Assembly: GCF_046630445.1 (NCBI RefSeq)
Contig: NC_092333.1
Span: forward strand, 182,960,501-183,024,500
Source: Rutidosis leptorrhynchoides
Lineage: Eukaryota > Streptophyta > Magnoliopsida > Asterales > Asteraceae
DNA length: 64,000 nt
Direction of reading: 5' to 3'
This document shows positions 12,042 to 25,368 of this stretch, one piece after another. A program made the position numbers and the translations under genes. Position 1 is the stretch's first letter; the number at the start of each line of letters is the position of its first letter. A model generated the notes under the pieces. It did no database searches. It was not told where the DNA came from and saw only the letters and a list, made by a program, of their open reading frames with translations.

Positions 12042-12529
12042 CCCATAAGTTACGATGTGTTTACTTTGACGCATATATTGCGGGGAACCCAAGTGCTATT
12101 TTACGCAACAGGTTAAGAAATTATTTTGACTCAATGTATCCGAACATAGGACTTCATGATTTAGAAAAAGCGGCTAACATGCAACATAAAGAAGCATGTT
12201 ATGCTTATGGGTTAGTAATGTTCGCTTCTCACCAAAGTGAGAACAAGAACATCGGGCTACAACTATTAAACAAAACATTTCCACAAGTAACGGACTCAGT
12301 AGTTGGGGTGAGAAACAAGGTTTTTAGATTGTTACGGGACTGTTGGACATTACGTAACCCTCGTCCCTTTGACGACGTTACAACACGTTGTCTTATCAAC
12401 GGCCATAACGGTTATGTTCCACAAGACCAAGGATGGGAAGTAGTCCTAGTAAAACCAGAATGCATGACTTGTTTCTGGACGTATGAATTACGTGTCTTTA
12501 TTGCCTTTGCTGAACGACTTGTGTACTAG
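12042..12529 (+). pseudogene. F-box protein ORF, 3' part (after element D)
   Basis: Continues the F-box frame from 3862 without loss. It encodes the region that follows the F-box in At2g35280-like proteins: a GNPSAILRNRLRNYF segment, then KAANMQHKEACYAYGLVMFA, a Sel1/TPR-like helical repeat, and a C-terminal part with paired cysteines (PECMTCFWTYELRVF). Stop at 12527-12529. Copy B carries the same 684-nt frame. Differences between the copies are mostly amino-acid changing, which argues against strong recent constraint. Confidence 0.75.
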
Positions 12530-12870
12530 CTAGAATTATCTTCACAACTATCTTGTATCAAAGTTATTGTGTGCTATATTTTATGCTTTATGTAAAATAA
12601 GCGGTATTGTAAGTTTGTAAAATATTGTATAAAAGTTTGAACGCGAAATATTATTATAATCAGTTTTTCATATAGAATTGTAGTAGTTGAATTGTATATT
12701 AGCTACTAAGTATGAACTTAACGGGTAGGTACTACCCAAATTTAAACTTATAAAACGCTAATATGAAGAAAAAGCTTTTATAAATGAGTTCATATTATGC
12801 TACGAAATACTATTAACTACTTTTAATATTCTGTATGATTAACTTGTTCCATTTGACTATTTTGAAGGAA
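12530..12870 (+). other. Leader between F-box ORF and gag (Tekay A)
   Basis: Noncoding and AT-rich. It contains the inverted motif GGGTAGGTACTACCC at 12723-12737 and ends in an acceptor-like CTATTTTGAAG just before the gag ATG at 12871. Confidence 0.6.
12717..12737 (+). promoter_or_regulatory. Internal copy of the PPT-like motif, hairpin form
   Basis: AACGGGTAGGTACTACCC repeats the polypurine-side motif found before the 3' LTR (17480-17492) and forms a GGGTA/TACCC inverted repeat. The same motif lies upstream of gag in copy B (55656-55670) and, with one base changed, inside non-autonomous element C (27977-27991). Confidence 0.6.
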
Positions 12871-14175
12871 ATGGCACCGACTACTCGACACACCGTGAAT
12901 ATGAATGAAGAGGAATTCCGTACTTTTCTAGCTTCAAACATAGCCGCAGTATAGGCTGCGCTACATACCAACAATAACCTTGGATCTAGCAGTACAGGAA
13001 ATCGTGTAGGATGCACCTACAAAGAATTCACTGCCTGCAAACCTTTGGAATTTGATGGAACCGAAGGACCGATCGGATTGAAACGATGGACCGAGAAGGT
13101 CGAATCGATGTTTGCCATAAGTAAGTGTACTGAAGAGGACAAAGTGAATTACGCTACGCATACCTTCACAGGTTCTGCGTTAACATGGTGGAATACCTAT
13201 CTAGAGCAAGTGGGACAAGATGATGCGTACGCACTACCGTGGTCAGCATTCAAGCACTTGATGAACGAGAAGTACCGTCCCAGAACCGAGGTCAATAAGC
13301 TCAAGACAGAACTTAGAGGGTTACGAACCCAAGGATTTGATATTACCACGTACGAAAGACGATTCACAGAATTGTGCCTATTGTGTCCGGGAGCGTTCGA
13401 AGATGAGGAAGAGAAGATCGACGCGTTTGTGAAAGGATTACCGGAAAGAATCCAAGAAGATATAAGTTCACACGAGCCCGCCTCCATACAACAGGCATGT
13501 AGAATGGCTCACAAACTAGTGAACCAGATTGAGGAAAGAATTAAAGAACAGACGGCTGAAGAGGCCAATGTGAAGCAAGTCAAAAGAAAGTGGGAGGAAA
13601 ACGGTGATAAGAATCACCAATACAACAACAACAGCAATTACAATAATAATCGCAACAATTATCCCAACAATCGTAACATCAATCGCAACTACAACAAACG
13701 GCCCAACAACAACAACAACAGCAACTACAACAATCATCCCAACAACAATAACAACCGCAACAACAACAACAATCAGAAGCAGCTATGCCAAAAGTATGAA
13801 AAGTATCACTCGGGGTTCTGCACCAAATTTTGCAACAAGTGTAAAAGAAATGGTCATAGCGCGGCGAAGTGTGAGGTCTACGGACCAGGGGTTAACAGAA
13901 CGAAAGGAACAAATGGTGTCGAAATGAGTAATGGCGGAGTAAGTAGTGTCGGAGCAAGTTATGCCAATGTAGTTTGTTATAAATGTGGAAAATCGGGCAT
14001 ATTATTAGAAATTGCCCGAACCAGGAGAACACGAATGGACAAGGCCGCGGAAGAGTTTTCAATATTAATGCGGCAGAGGCACAGGAAGACCCGGAGCTTG
14101 TTACGGGTACGTTTCTTATTGACAATAAATCTGCTTACGTTTTATTTGATTCGGGTGCGGATAAAAGCTATATGA
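12871..14175 (+). pseudogene. Tekay A gag, nonsense and frameshift
   Basis: Starts at the ATG after TTTTGAAGGAA, as in copy B. A TAG replaces CAG at 12952-12954. The gag capsid domain is clear (LTWWNTYLEQVG, YERRFTELCLLCPGAF, IDAFVKGLPERIQEDI), then a basic region and an asparagine-rich stretch coded by AAC/AAT repeats (13616-13770). Knuckles follow: FCNKCKRNGHSAAKC is intact, while CYKCGKSG is broken by a one-base loss near 13999, which sends this frame to a stop at 14175. The true continuation is in the frame starting at 13983. Gag assembles the particle and packages RNA; this copy cannot. Confidence 0.85.
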
Positions 14176-17100
14176 GTAGAGATTTTTGTGCTAAATTAAG
14201 TTGTCCATTGACGCCGTTAGATAGTAAATTTTTACTCGAATTAACAAACGGTAAATTAATTTCAGCAGATAATATATGCTGGAATTGAGAAATTAAACTG
14301 GGTAGCGAAATATTTAAGATTGATTTGATACCAGTAGAGTTAGGGAGTTTTGATGTAATAGTTGGCATGGACTGGCTGAAGAAGGTGAAAGCAGAGATCG
14401 TATGTTATAAAAATGCAATTCACATTGTACGAGAAGAAGGAGAACCCTTAATGGTGTACGGAGAAAAGGGCAACATGAAGCTACATCTTATTAGTAATTT
14501 GAAGGCACAAAAACTAATAAGAAAAGGTTGCTATGCTGTTCTAGCACACGTCGAGAAAGTACAAACTGAAGAAAAGAGCATCAATGATGTTCCCGTCGCA
14601 AAAGAATTTCCCGATGTATTTCCGAAAGAATTACCGGGACTACCTCCACATCGATCTGTTGAATTTCAAATAGATCTTGTACCAGGAGCTGCACCAATAG
14701 CTCGTGCTCCTTATAGACTCGCACCCAGCGAGATGAAAGAACTACAAAGCCAACTGCAAGAACTATTAGAACGTGGTTTCATTCGACCAAGCACATCACC
14801 ATGGGGATCTCCTGTTTTGTTTGTCAAGAAGAAGGATGGTATATTTAGGTTGTGTTTTCACTACAGAGAGTTGAACAAACTTACCATAAAAAACCGTTAT
14901 CCACTGCCGAGAATTGACGACTTATTTGATCAACTACAAGGCTCGTCAGTTTATTCGAAGATCGATTTACGTTCTGGATATCATCAAATGCGAGTAAAGG
15001 AGGATGATATTCCAAAAACTGCTTTTAGGATGCGTTATGGTCATTATGAGTTTATGGTTATGCCGTTTGGATTGACTAACGCACCAGCTATGTTCATGGA
15101 CCTTATGAACCGAGTGTGTGGGCCATATCTTGACAAGTTTGTCATTGTTTTCATCGATGACATACTTATTTACTCAAAGAATGATCAAGAGCACGAAGAA
15201 TATTTGAGAAAAGTGCTAGAAGTATTGAGGAAAGAAAAACTGTACGCTAAGTTTTCAAAGTGTGCATTTTGGTTGGAAGAAGTTCAATTCCTCGGTCACA
15301 TAGTGAACAAAGAAGGTATCCAGGTAGACCCGGCAAAGATCGAAACCGTTGAAAAGTGGAAAACCCCAAAAACTTCGAAGCATATACGTCAATTTTTAGG
15401 ATTGGCTGGTTACTACAGAAGATTCATCCAAGATTTCTCCAAAATAGCAAAACCCTTTACTGCATTAACGCATAAAGGGAAGAAATTTGAATGGAAGGAT
15501 GAACAAGAGGAGGCGTTTCAATTATTGAAGAAAAAGCTAACTACGGCACCTATATTGTCATTGCCTGAAGGGAATGATGATTTTGTGATTTATTGTGACG
15601 CATCAAAGCAAGGTCTCGGTTGTGTATTAATGCAATGAACGAAGGTGATTGCTTATGCGTCTAGACAATTGAAGATTCACGAACAAAATTATACGACGCA
15701 TGATTTGGAATTAGGCGCGGTTGTTTTTGCATTAAAGACTTGGAGGCACTACTTATATGGGGTCAAAAGTATTATATATACCGACCACAAAAGTCTTCAG
15801 CACATATTTAATCAGAAACAACTGAATATGAGGCAGCGTAGGTGGATTGAATTGTTGAATGATTACGACTTTGAGATTCGTTACCACCCGGAGAAGGCAA
15901 ATGTGGTAGCCGACGCCTTGAGCAGGAAGGACAGAGAACCCATTCGAGTAAAATCTATGAATATAATGATTCACAATAACCTTACTACTCAAATAAAGGA
16001 GGCGCAACAAGGAGTTTTAAAAGAGGAAAATTTAAAGGATGAAATACCCTAAGGATCGGAGAAGCATCTTAATATTCGGGAAGACGGAACCCGGTATAGG
16101 GCTGAAAGGATTTGGGTACCAAAATTTGGAGATATGAGAGAAATGGTACTTAGAGAAGCTCATAAAACCAGATACTCAATACATCCTGGAACGGGGAAGA
16201 TGTACAAGGATCTCAAGAAATATTTTTGGTGGCCGGGTATGAAAGCCGATGTTGCTAAATACATAGGAGAATGTTTGACGTGTTCTAAGGTCAAAGCTGA
16301 GCATCAGAAACCATCAGGTCTACTTCAACAACCCGAAATCCCGGAATGGAAATGGGAAAACATTACCATGAATTTCATCACTAAATTACCAAGGACTGCA
16401 AGTGGTTTTGATACTATTTGGGTAATAGTTGATCGTCTCACCAAATCAGCACACTTCCTGCCAATAAGAGAAGATGACAAGATGGAGAAGTTAGCACGAC
16501 TGTATTTGAAGGAAGTCGTCTCCAGACATGAAATACCAATCTCTATTATCTCTGATAGGGATGGCAGATTTATTTCAAGATTTTGGCAGACATTACAGCA
16601 AGCATTAGGAACTCGTCTAGACATGAGTACTGCCTATCATCCACAAACTGATGGGCAGAGTGAAAGGACGATACAAACGCTTGAAGACATGCTACGAGCA
16701 TGTGTTATTGATTTTGGAAACAGTTGGGATCGACATCTACCGTTAGCAGAATTTTCCTACAACAACAGCTACCATTCAAGCATTGAGATGGTGCCATTTG
16801 AAGCACTTTATGGTAGAAAGTGCAGGTCTCCGATTTGTAAAGTGCAGGTCTCCGATTTGTTGGAGTGAAGTGGGGGATGGACAGATTACGGGTCCGGAGA
16901 TAATACAAGAAACTACCGAGAAAATCATTCAAATTCAACAAAGATTGAAAACCTCCCAGAGTCGACAAAAGAGCTACGCGGACAGTAAAAGAAAAGATAT
17001 AGAGTTTGAAATTGGAGAAATGGTCATGCTTAAGGTTTCGCCTTGGAAAGGCGTTGTTCGATTTGGTAAACGGGGGAAACTAAATTCAAGGTACATTGGA

Positions 17101-17457
17101 CCATTCAAGATTATAGATCGTGTCGGACCAGTAGCTTACCAACTGGAGCTACCGCAACAACTCACGGCTGTACATAACACTTTCCACGTCTCAAATTTTA
17201 AGAAATGTTTTGCTAAAGAATATCTCACTATTCCGTTGGACGAAATCCAAATCAATGAAAAACTTCAATTCATTGAAGAACCCGTCGAAATAATGGATCG
17301 TGAGGTTAAGAGACTTAAACAAAACAAGATACCGATTGTTAAGGTTCGATGGAATGCTCGTAGAGGACCCGAATTCACCTGGGAGCGTGAAGATCAAATG
17401 AAGAAGAAATACCCGCATTTATTTTCAGAAGATACGTCAACACCTCCAACTTCTTAA
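13983..17457 (+). pseudogene. Tekay A pol (protease, RT, RNase H, integrase, chromodomain-like), degenerate
   Basis: Protease motif DSGA at 14148-14159. RT runs roughly 14790-15300, with FIDD at 15149-15160. RNase H follows ([10 protein letters not shown] to DALSRKD). Integrase has the HHCC zinc region near 16180-16290 and later the DRDGRF and HPQTDGQSE segments of the D,D-35-E core. The C-terminus ([33 protein letters not shown]) resembles the chromodomain-like tail of Tekay/Del elements. Breaks: stops at 14286, 15636 and 16050, and a 22 bp tandem duplication (16817-16860) that shifts frame in integrase. Several stops are C-to-T changes of CGA or CAG, as expected from methylation decay. Confidence 0.9.
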
Positions 17458-17479
17458 AATTTCGGGACGAAATTTATTT

Positions 17480-17492
17480 AACGGGTAGGTAC
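17480..17492 (+). other. Polypurine-like tract of Tekay A
   Basis: AACGGGTAGGTAC directly precedes the 3' LTR (TGTAGTGACCC). The same tract borders the 3' LTRs of B (50908-50920) and C (24979-24991). It is less purine-pure than usual but conserved in position in all three. Confidence 0.65.
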
Positions 17493-20400
17493 TGTAGTGA
17501 CCCGAACTTTTCCATGTTTATATATATATTAAATGAAATTGTTATTTACATGATTAAGTGTTTCCAACATGTTAAGCAATCAAACTTGTTAAGACTTGAT
17601 TAATTGAAATAGGTTTCATATAGACAATTGACTACCCAAGTCGACCGGTGATTCACGAACGTTAAAACTTGTAAAAACTATACGATGACATATATATGGT
17701 TATATATATAGTTAACATGATTTTATTATAAGTATGTATCTCATTAGGTATTTTAACAATGAGTTATATACATAAAAATGAGACTATTAATTTAAGAAAC
17801 TCGAAAACGATATATATAACGATTATCGTTATAACAACGTCTTACTAGGTACATATGAATCATATTAAGATATTGATACACTTGGTTAATTATGTTAAAT
17901 GATAAGTAAATATATTATTAAGTGTATTAACAATGAAATACATATGTAAAAATAAGACTACTAACTTAATGATTTCGAAACGAGACATATATGTAACGAT
18001 TATCGTTGTAACGACATTTAACTGTATATATATCATACTAAGATATATTATATATCATAATATCATGATAATATAACAATTTAACATCTCATTTGTTATA
18101 ATAAACAATGGGTTAACAACATTCAACAAGATCGTTAACCTAAAGGTTTCAAAACAACATTTGCATGTAACGACTAACGATGACTTAACGACTCAGTTAA
18201 AATGTATATACATGTAGTGTTTTAATATGTATTCATACACTTTTTAAAGACTTCAAGACACTTATCAAAATACTTCTACTTAACAAAAATGCTTACAATT
18301 ACATCCTCGTTTAGTTTCATCAACAATTCTACTCGTATGCACCCGTATTCGTACTCGTACAATACACAGCTTTTAGATGTATGTACTATTGGTATATACA
18401 CTCCAATGATCAGCTCTTAGAAGCCCATGTGAGTCACCTAACACATGTGGGAACCATCATTTGGCAACTAGCATGAAATATCTCATAAAATTATAAAAAT
18501 ATGAGTAATCATTCATGACTTATTTACATGAAAACAAAATTACATATCCTTTATATCTAATCCATACACCAACGACCAAAAACACCTACAAACACTTTCA
18601 TTCTTCAATTTTCTTCATCTAATTGATCTCTCTCAAGTTCTATCTTCAAGTTCTAAGTGTTCTTCATAAATTCCAAAAGTTCTAGTTTCATAAAATCAAG
18701 AATACTTCCAAGATTGCAAGTTTACTTCCAGGTTTTCTAAATCCATTTCAAGTAATCATCCAAGATCATGAAACCTTTGTTACTTACAGTAGGTTATCTT
18801 TCTAATACAAGGTAATAATCATATTCAAACTTTAATTCAATTTCTATAACTATAACAATCTTATTTCGAGTGGAAATCTTACTTGAAATTGTTTTCGTGT
18901 CATGATTCTGCTTCAAGAACTTTCAAGCCATCCAAGGATCCTTTGAAGCTAGATCTATTTTTCTCATTTCCAGTAGGTTTATCCAAGGAACTTGAGGTAG
19001 TAATGATGTTCATAACATCATTCGATTCATATATATAAAGCTATCTTATTCGAAGGTTTAAACTTGTAATCACTATAACATAGTTTAGTTAATTCTAAAC
19101 TTGTTCGCAAATAAAAGTTAATCCTTCTAACTTGACTTTTAAAATCAACTAAACACATGTTCTATATCTATATAATATGCTAACTTAATGATTTAAAACC
19201 TGAAAACACGAAAAACACCGTAAAATCGGATTTACGCCGTCGTAGTAACACCGCGGGCTGTTTTGGGTTAGTTAATTAAAAACTATGATAAACTTTGATT
19301 TAAAAGTTTTTATTCTGGGAAAATGATTTTTATTATAAACATGAAACTATATCCAAAAATTATGGTTAAACTCAAAGTGGAAGTATGTTTTCTAAAATGG
19401 TCATCTAGACGTCGTTCTTTCGACTGAAATGACTACCTTTACAAAAACGACTTGTAACTTATTTTTCCGACTATTAACCTATACTTTTTCTGTTTAGATT
19501 CATAAAATAGAGTTCGATATGAAACCATAGCAACTTGATTCACTCAAAACGGATTAGAAACGAAGAAATGGCGAGTAAAACAAGATTGATAAAAACTACT
19601 CATTTTACCTACGTGAAAGTTAGTAATAAATCTATTCCAACCATAACCTAATCAACTTATATTGTATATTATGTAATCTTGAGATACCATAGACACGTAT
19701 ACAATGTTTCGACCTATCATGTCGACCCATCTATATATATATATTGCGGAACAACCATAGACACTCTATATGTGAATGTTGGAGTTAGCTATACAGGGTT
19801 GAGGTTGATTCTAAAATATATATATAGTTTGAGTTGTGACCAATACTGAGATACGTATACACTGGGTCGTGGATTGATTCAAGATAATATTTATCGATTT
19901 ATTTCTGTACATCTAACTGTGGACAACTAGTTGTAGGTTACTAACGAGGACAGCTGACTTAATAAACTTAAAACATCAAAATGTATTAAAAGTATTGTAA
20001 ATATATTTTGAACATACTTTGATATATATGTATATATTGTTATAGGTTCGTGAATCAACCAGTGGCCAAGTCTTACTTCTCGACGAAGTAAAAATCTGTG
20101 AAAGTGAGTTATAGTCCCACTTTTAAAATCTAATATTTTTGGGATGAGAATACATGCAGGTTTTATAAATGATTTACAAAATAGACACAAGTACGTGAAA
20201 CTACATTCTATGGTTGAATTATCGAAATTGAATATGCCCCTTTTTATTAAGTCTGGTAATCTAAGAATTAGGGAACAGACACCCTAATTGACGCGAATCC
20301 TAAAGATAGATCTATTGGGCCTAACAAACCCCATCCAAAGTACCGGATGCTTTAGTACTTCGAAATTTATATCATATCCGAAGGGTGTCCCGGAATGATG

Positions 20401-20937
20401 GGGATATTCTTATATATGCATCTTGTTAATGTCGATTACCAGGTGTTCACCATATGAATAATTTTTATCTCTATGTATGGGATGTGTATTGAAATATGAA
20501 ATCTTGTGGTCTATTGTTACGATTTGATATATATAGGTTAAACCTATAACTCACCAACATTTTTGTTGACGTTTAAAGCATGTTTATTCTCAGGTGAATA
20601 CTAAGAGCTTCCGCTGTTGCATACTAAAATAAGGACAAGATTTGGAGTCCATGTTTGTATGATATTGTGTAAAAACTGCATTCAAGAAACTGATTTCGAT
20701 GTAACATATTTGTATTGTAAACCATTATGTAATGGTCGTGTGTAAACAGGATATTTTAGATTATCATTATTTGATAATCTACGTAAAGCTTTTTAAACCT
20801 TTATTTATGAAATAAAGGTTATGGTTTGTTTTAAAAATGAATGCAGTCTTTGAAAAACGTCTCATATAGAGGTTAAAACCTCGCAACGAAATCAATTAAT
20901 ATGGAACGTTTTTAATCAATAAGAACGGGACATTTCA
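17493..20937 (+). repeat. 3' LTR of Tekay A
   Basis: 3445 bp from TGTAGTGACCC to GGGACATTTCA, matching in inverse orientation the LTRs of B. A block around 20260-20450, including GATAGATCTATTGGGCCTAA, is also shared with the LTRs of element C. Short frames repeated in every LTR copy are a by-product of LTR duplication and are not called genes. Confidence 0.9.
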
Positions 20938-21024
20938 TTATGGGCTATGTGTGCAATCACAATTTTAATAACTACATTATTAAAACTTAAATATGGCTTG
21001 TCCATGGTTACAATGCATGTGTAT
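20938..21024. other. Short host DNA between elements A and C
   Basis: 87 bp between the end of the 3' LTR of A and the start of C. It ends with TGTAT, the left copy of the target duplication of C. No gene seen. Confidence 0.7.
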
Positions 21025-22930
21025 TGAAAGGACCCGTTCATATACATTATAAACGATTCACAATAGTTGATTACATTGCGAGGTATTTGACCTCTATATG
21101 ATACATTTTACAAACATTGCATTCGTTTTTAAAAGACAATCTTTCTTTACATCAAAAATTGACAGGCACGCATACCATTTCATAATATCCACTATCCAAC
21201 TATAAATTGATTTAATAATAATCTTTGATGAACTCAATGACTCGAATGCAACGTTCTTCGAAATATGCTATGAAAGACTCCAAGTAATATCTTTAAAATG
21301 AGCAAATGCACAGCGGAAGATTTCTTTAACACCTGAGAATAAACATGCTTTAAAGTGTCAACCAAAAGGTTGGTGAGTTCATTAGTTTATCATAATCATT
21401 TATTTCCATCATTTTAATAGACCACAAGAATTTCATTTCCAGTTCTCATAAATATACGTCCCATGCATAGAGACAAAAAAATAATCATTCATATGGTGAA
21501 CACCTGGTAACCGACATTAACTAGATACATATAAGAATATCCCCTATCATTCCGGGATCCTCCTTCGGACATGATATAATTTCGAAGTACTAAAGCATCC
21601 GGTACTTTGGATGGGGTTTGTTAGGCCCAATAGATCTATCTTTAGGATTCGCGTCAATTAGGGTGTCTGTTCCCTAATTCTTAGATTACCAGACTTTAAT
21701 AAAAAGGGGCATATTCGATTTCGATAATTCAACCATATAATGTAGTTTTGATTACTTGTGTCTATTTCGTAAAACAATTATAAAAGTTGCGCATGTATTC
21801 TCAGCCCAAAAATATAAAGGGTAAAAAGGCAAATGAAACTCACCATACTGTATTTCGTAGTAAAAATACATATAACGTCATTGAACAAGTGCAAGGTTGG
21901 CCTCGGATTCACGAACCTAAATTAATTATATATATTTATGTGTTGGTCAATATTTGTCTAACAAATTAGGTCAAGTCATAGTGTACCACAATCCTAATGC
22001 TCGAGACTAATATGCAAAAGTCAACAAAAGTAAATTTGACTCAAAATAATTTCCAAAAATCTATACATGATTAATATATAGTTTAAATATCGTCGTTTTA
22101 TATTTTTAAATATTTTTAAAAGATTTATTAGAGTAAATAATATAATTTATTTATTAATAAATAAAATTTTATATTATATTTATATAATAAAATATACTTT
22201 TATATATATTAAGTAATAAAATTTATAGGGTTCATTTAATATTATAAAGATAATATGATAGATATTATTAAAGTAAGTTATTACACGTAGTAAAATATGT
22301 TTGTATCAAATATTTATTTGATAAAATAATATCTATAATGATAGTAAGTAAAAGTTGTATTATTTTGTAATAATAATTATTATTATAAAAATATCAATAT
22401 TTATAATTACTAAGATGACATTATGATAAAACGATAATTCTAATTATGATAACTTTAATATTTACGATAATTTTTAATATTATCTTTAAAATAATAATTC
22501 TATTTAAAATAATAATAATAATAATGATATTTTATAGTAACAATGACATTTCTATTAAAATGATAATTTTTATTAAAATGATAGTTTTAATACTAACGAT
22601 AATTTTAATAATAATAGTAATGATAAAAATAATAAGAACGATAATTTTATCTAAATTAATATCTTATAATATTTTAATTTCATCATGATACTCTTACCCA
22701 TTATTTCCTAATCGTTTCGTTTAATAGCTTTTAATCGTCTTTTATATCGTGTTCGTAATAATGATAATAATAGTAATCAAAATAATTAGGTGTTACAAAT
22801 ATTTGTTTTAATTACACTAATATTAATAATGATAGTTACTATAACATTATTAACGATAATACTAATAATTATCTTAATGATAATATAGTAATAATAATAA
22901 CAAGAATAACAATAACTATTTTTAAATAAT

Positions 22931-22972
22931 GATATATATATTAATAATGATAATAATAATAATAATAATACC

Positions 22973-23053
<81 letters not shown>
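22931..23053. repeat. (TAA)n microsatellite in LTR of C
   Basis: Mostly uninterrupted ATA/TAA triplets. The copy in the other LTR (about 31797-31890) is about 30 bp shorter. It explains Asn-rich and Leu-rich frames on both strands, which are not genes. Confidence 0.93.
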
Positions 23054-23825
23054 TGGATAATAATAATAATACTAATTATAACTTTAACGATAATAACGAT
23101 AGTAATAATAATAAAAAAATAACAATTTTTAATGATAAATCCTTTTATTGATAAAGATAATAATAATAAGATAAAACTAGAACGACGATAATAACGACGA
23201 TAATAACGACGATAATAATGATCATTTTTAATAATAATACAAAAATTCGATGGACTATAACTTCAAATCCGTTCATCGAAATCATTCGATATCTAAATGA
23301 AAAGTTCTTAATTTTTCGCTAGCTTTCCAACGACATGCATATCTTATACCTTATCTCAGTCGCATATATAACTAATTCAGGATTCAACATAACCTAACTA
23401 AAGGCAATATCAAAAGTACAAACATGCATAATCCTATATACTCGAGCACTAGTCAAGGATACACTATTAGTATGTAAAAGTTAAATTATGAGTACTCACG
23501 TATCAATATTGAGATTCAATATTGCAGGAAAGGTACGTAGACGCAACGGAGATGATAAACACTATATTGATCTCACGAACATACTCATGAACCATACCCA
23601 ATCACCTCCATAGCTATAACCCATAATTTTCTTAATCCAATCCCACTCGAAAAACAATTTCGAAATCACTCGGACAGCACTCTGACGTAATATTTTATGT
23701 ATACTAATAATATCTTGAAATAATACAGAGTAAATATATATATGTAAATCGATTGAGAGAGTTTAGAGAAAAATATTTTCAAGTTTCTTATGAAATAATG
23801 AAACCTATTGAATTCTATTTATAAT

Positions 23826-24013
23826 AAATTTTTGAATTATTAAAGTGAATTATTAAAGTATGAATTATTAAAGTGAATTATTAAAGTGAATTATTAAAGT
23901 ATGAATTATTAAAGTGAATTATTAAAGTATGAATTATTAATGTAAATTATTAAAGTATGAATTATTAAAGTGAATTATTAAAGTATGAATTATTAAAGTG
24001 AATTATTAAAGTT
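23826..24013. repeat. Minisatellite of GAATTATTAAAGT units
   Basis: About a dozen alternating units (GAATTATTAAAGT, ATGAATTATTAAAGT) in tandem. The other LTR has the equivalent at about 32670-32838 with fewer units. Confidence 0.9.
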
Positions 24014-25368
24014 AAAGTAAAGTAAAAATAAAGTAAAGGTAAAGTTTAAGTATAGTAAAAGTATAAAACTATGTACGCATAATACGCGTATAAATATATA
24101 TAATATTAATTTAAATCGTTATATATATTTAATAAAATAAAATATAAATATCGTTATCTTTATCATACTGGTTAAGTAATGAGTTGTCAAAAGTGGTTCT
24201 AGATATTTATAAAAGTTATATACGTTTTAATAATAAAGTTCTTTTTAAACTGAAAACGTTTTTGTACGTTTGAAACTAAATCAAATAAATATAATAATTT
24301 TGTTTTCCAAAACCAAATATATTTTTAAGAATCATTTTGTTTACAGGTTAAAATAATGGAAATCGTTATATCATAAAATATTTTAGAAAAGTAGAATCAT
24401 ATATGTTCATAATAGGTTTCAAGTTTTTAAATTACAGTTTGTTGGTGAAGCATGGGATAAAGTTCAAAGGTTAAATAAACGTATGAAATCATCTTAATGA
24501 AAAATGTCGAGTTACATAACTTGTTGATATCCAACATCTAAGTTATTTACACTTCACGTTCTTACTTATAAATCACTTTACCATTTTCCGAATGTTGTCA
24601 AAAAGAATAGATTTCTTAAATCACAGTGAATCTCATAACATAGACCCGTAATCATATCATAATGTATCTGATAAATCAATCATTTGATATTATCTTCTAA
24701 TTCCATCGATAAACATATTGAAACAAATACGTTCATGTAAAGTATTATACGTTTAATACTTTATTAATATTCTCAAGTTATAATATATATATACACATAT
24801 ATATACATATTTATTTATATATAACGGTTCGTGAATCGTCGGAATTTGGTCGAGCTTATAATGAATGTATGAGCACAATTTAAAATTCTTGAGATTTAAC
24901 TTAACAAACTTTGCTTATCGTGTCGAAATAATATAAAGATAAAGTTTAAATTTGGTTGGAAATTTCTGGGTTGTCACAGTACCTACCCGTTAAAGAAATT
25001 TCGTCCTGAAATTTGAGTGGAAGGTCGTGAATGATAATAAGTATGTTTTCATGATGCATACAGGCTGAAAATTAGAGTTTTATCATTAGCGAATAACTTG
25101 GATAAACAATCCATTTATATGAAGAGTACGAATGAAGCTAACATAGAAGAGTGAAATGAGTAAGTGTAGATTCATCTTATCAATTAACGTAGATATGATT
25201 GATTTCCAGATTTCAAGGGATTTGAAGAAAATCTTTGTAATAAGATTTGATTCTCCGGTAACAAAAGGAATTAGGATCTGCTTTAAATGCGATCGTCCAT
25301 TTTAATTCTTCTGTCGGAGATTTTCTTATAAATTCACCTCCTTTGTTTTCTTACAACTCACACCTTCT

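Larger units (their letters stand above)
3452..20937 (+). mobile_element. Ty3/gypsy Tekay-type element A with accessory ORFs (5' end off-window)
   Basis: From left to right it holds the tail of an acidic accessory ORF, an F-box ORF split by element D, a GGGTAGGTACTACCC motif, gag, then protease, RT, RNase H, integrase and a chromodomain-like C-terminus, a polypurine-like tract and a 3.4 kb 3' LTR (17493-20937). The order RT, RNase H, integrase and the C-terminal [16 protein letters not shown] segment point to a chromovirus of the Tekay/Del group. The 5' LTR lies outside the window beyond element E. Gag and pol carry several nonsense codons and two frameshifts, so the copy is dead. The sequence after the 3' LTR starts TTATG (20938-20942), one copy of the presumed target duplication. 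Confidence 0.85.
21025..24978 (-). repeat. 3' LTR of element C
   Basis: TG...CA ends. Contains a long (TAA)n tract (about 22931-23053) and a minisatellite of 12-14 bp units around GAATTATTAAAGT (23826-24013), each with a counterpart of different length in the other LTR. Confidence 0.93.

Noticed and set aside
13516-13737. Valine-rich frame on the minus strand (also 54641-54877)
   Set aside because: It is the antisense of the asparagine codon repeats in the gag linker and appears in both copies only because gag does.
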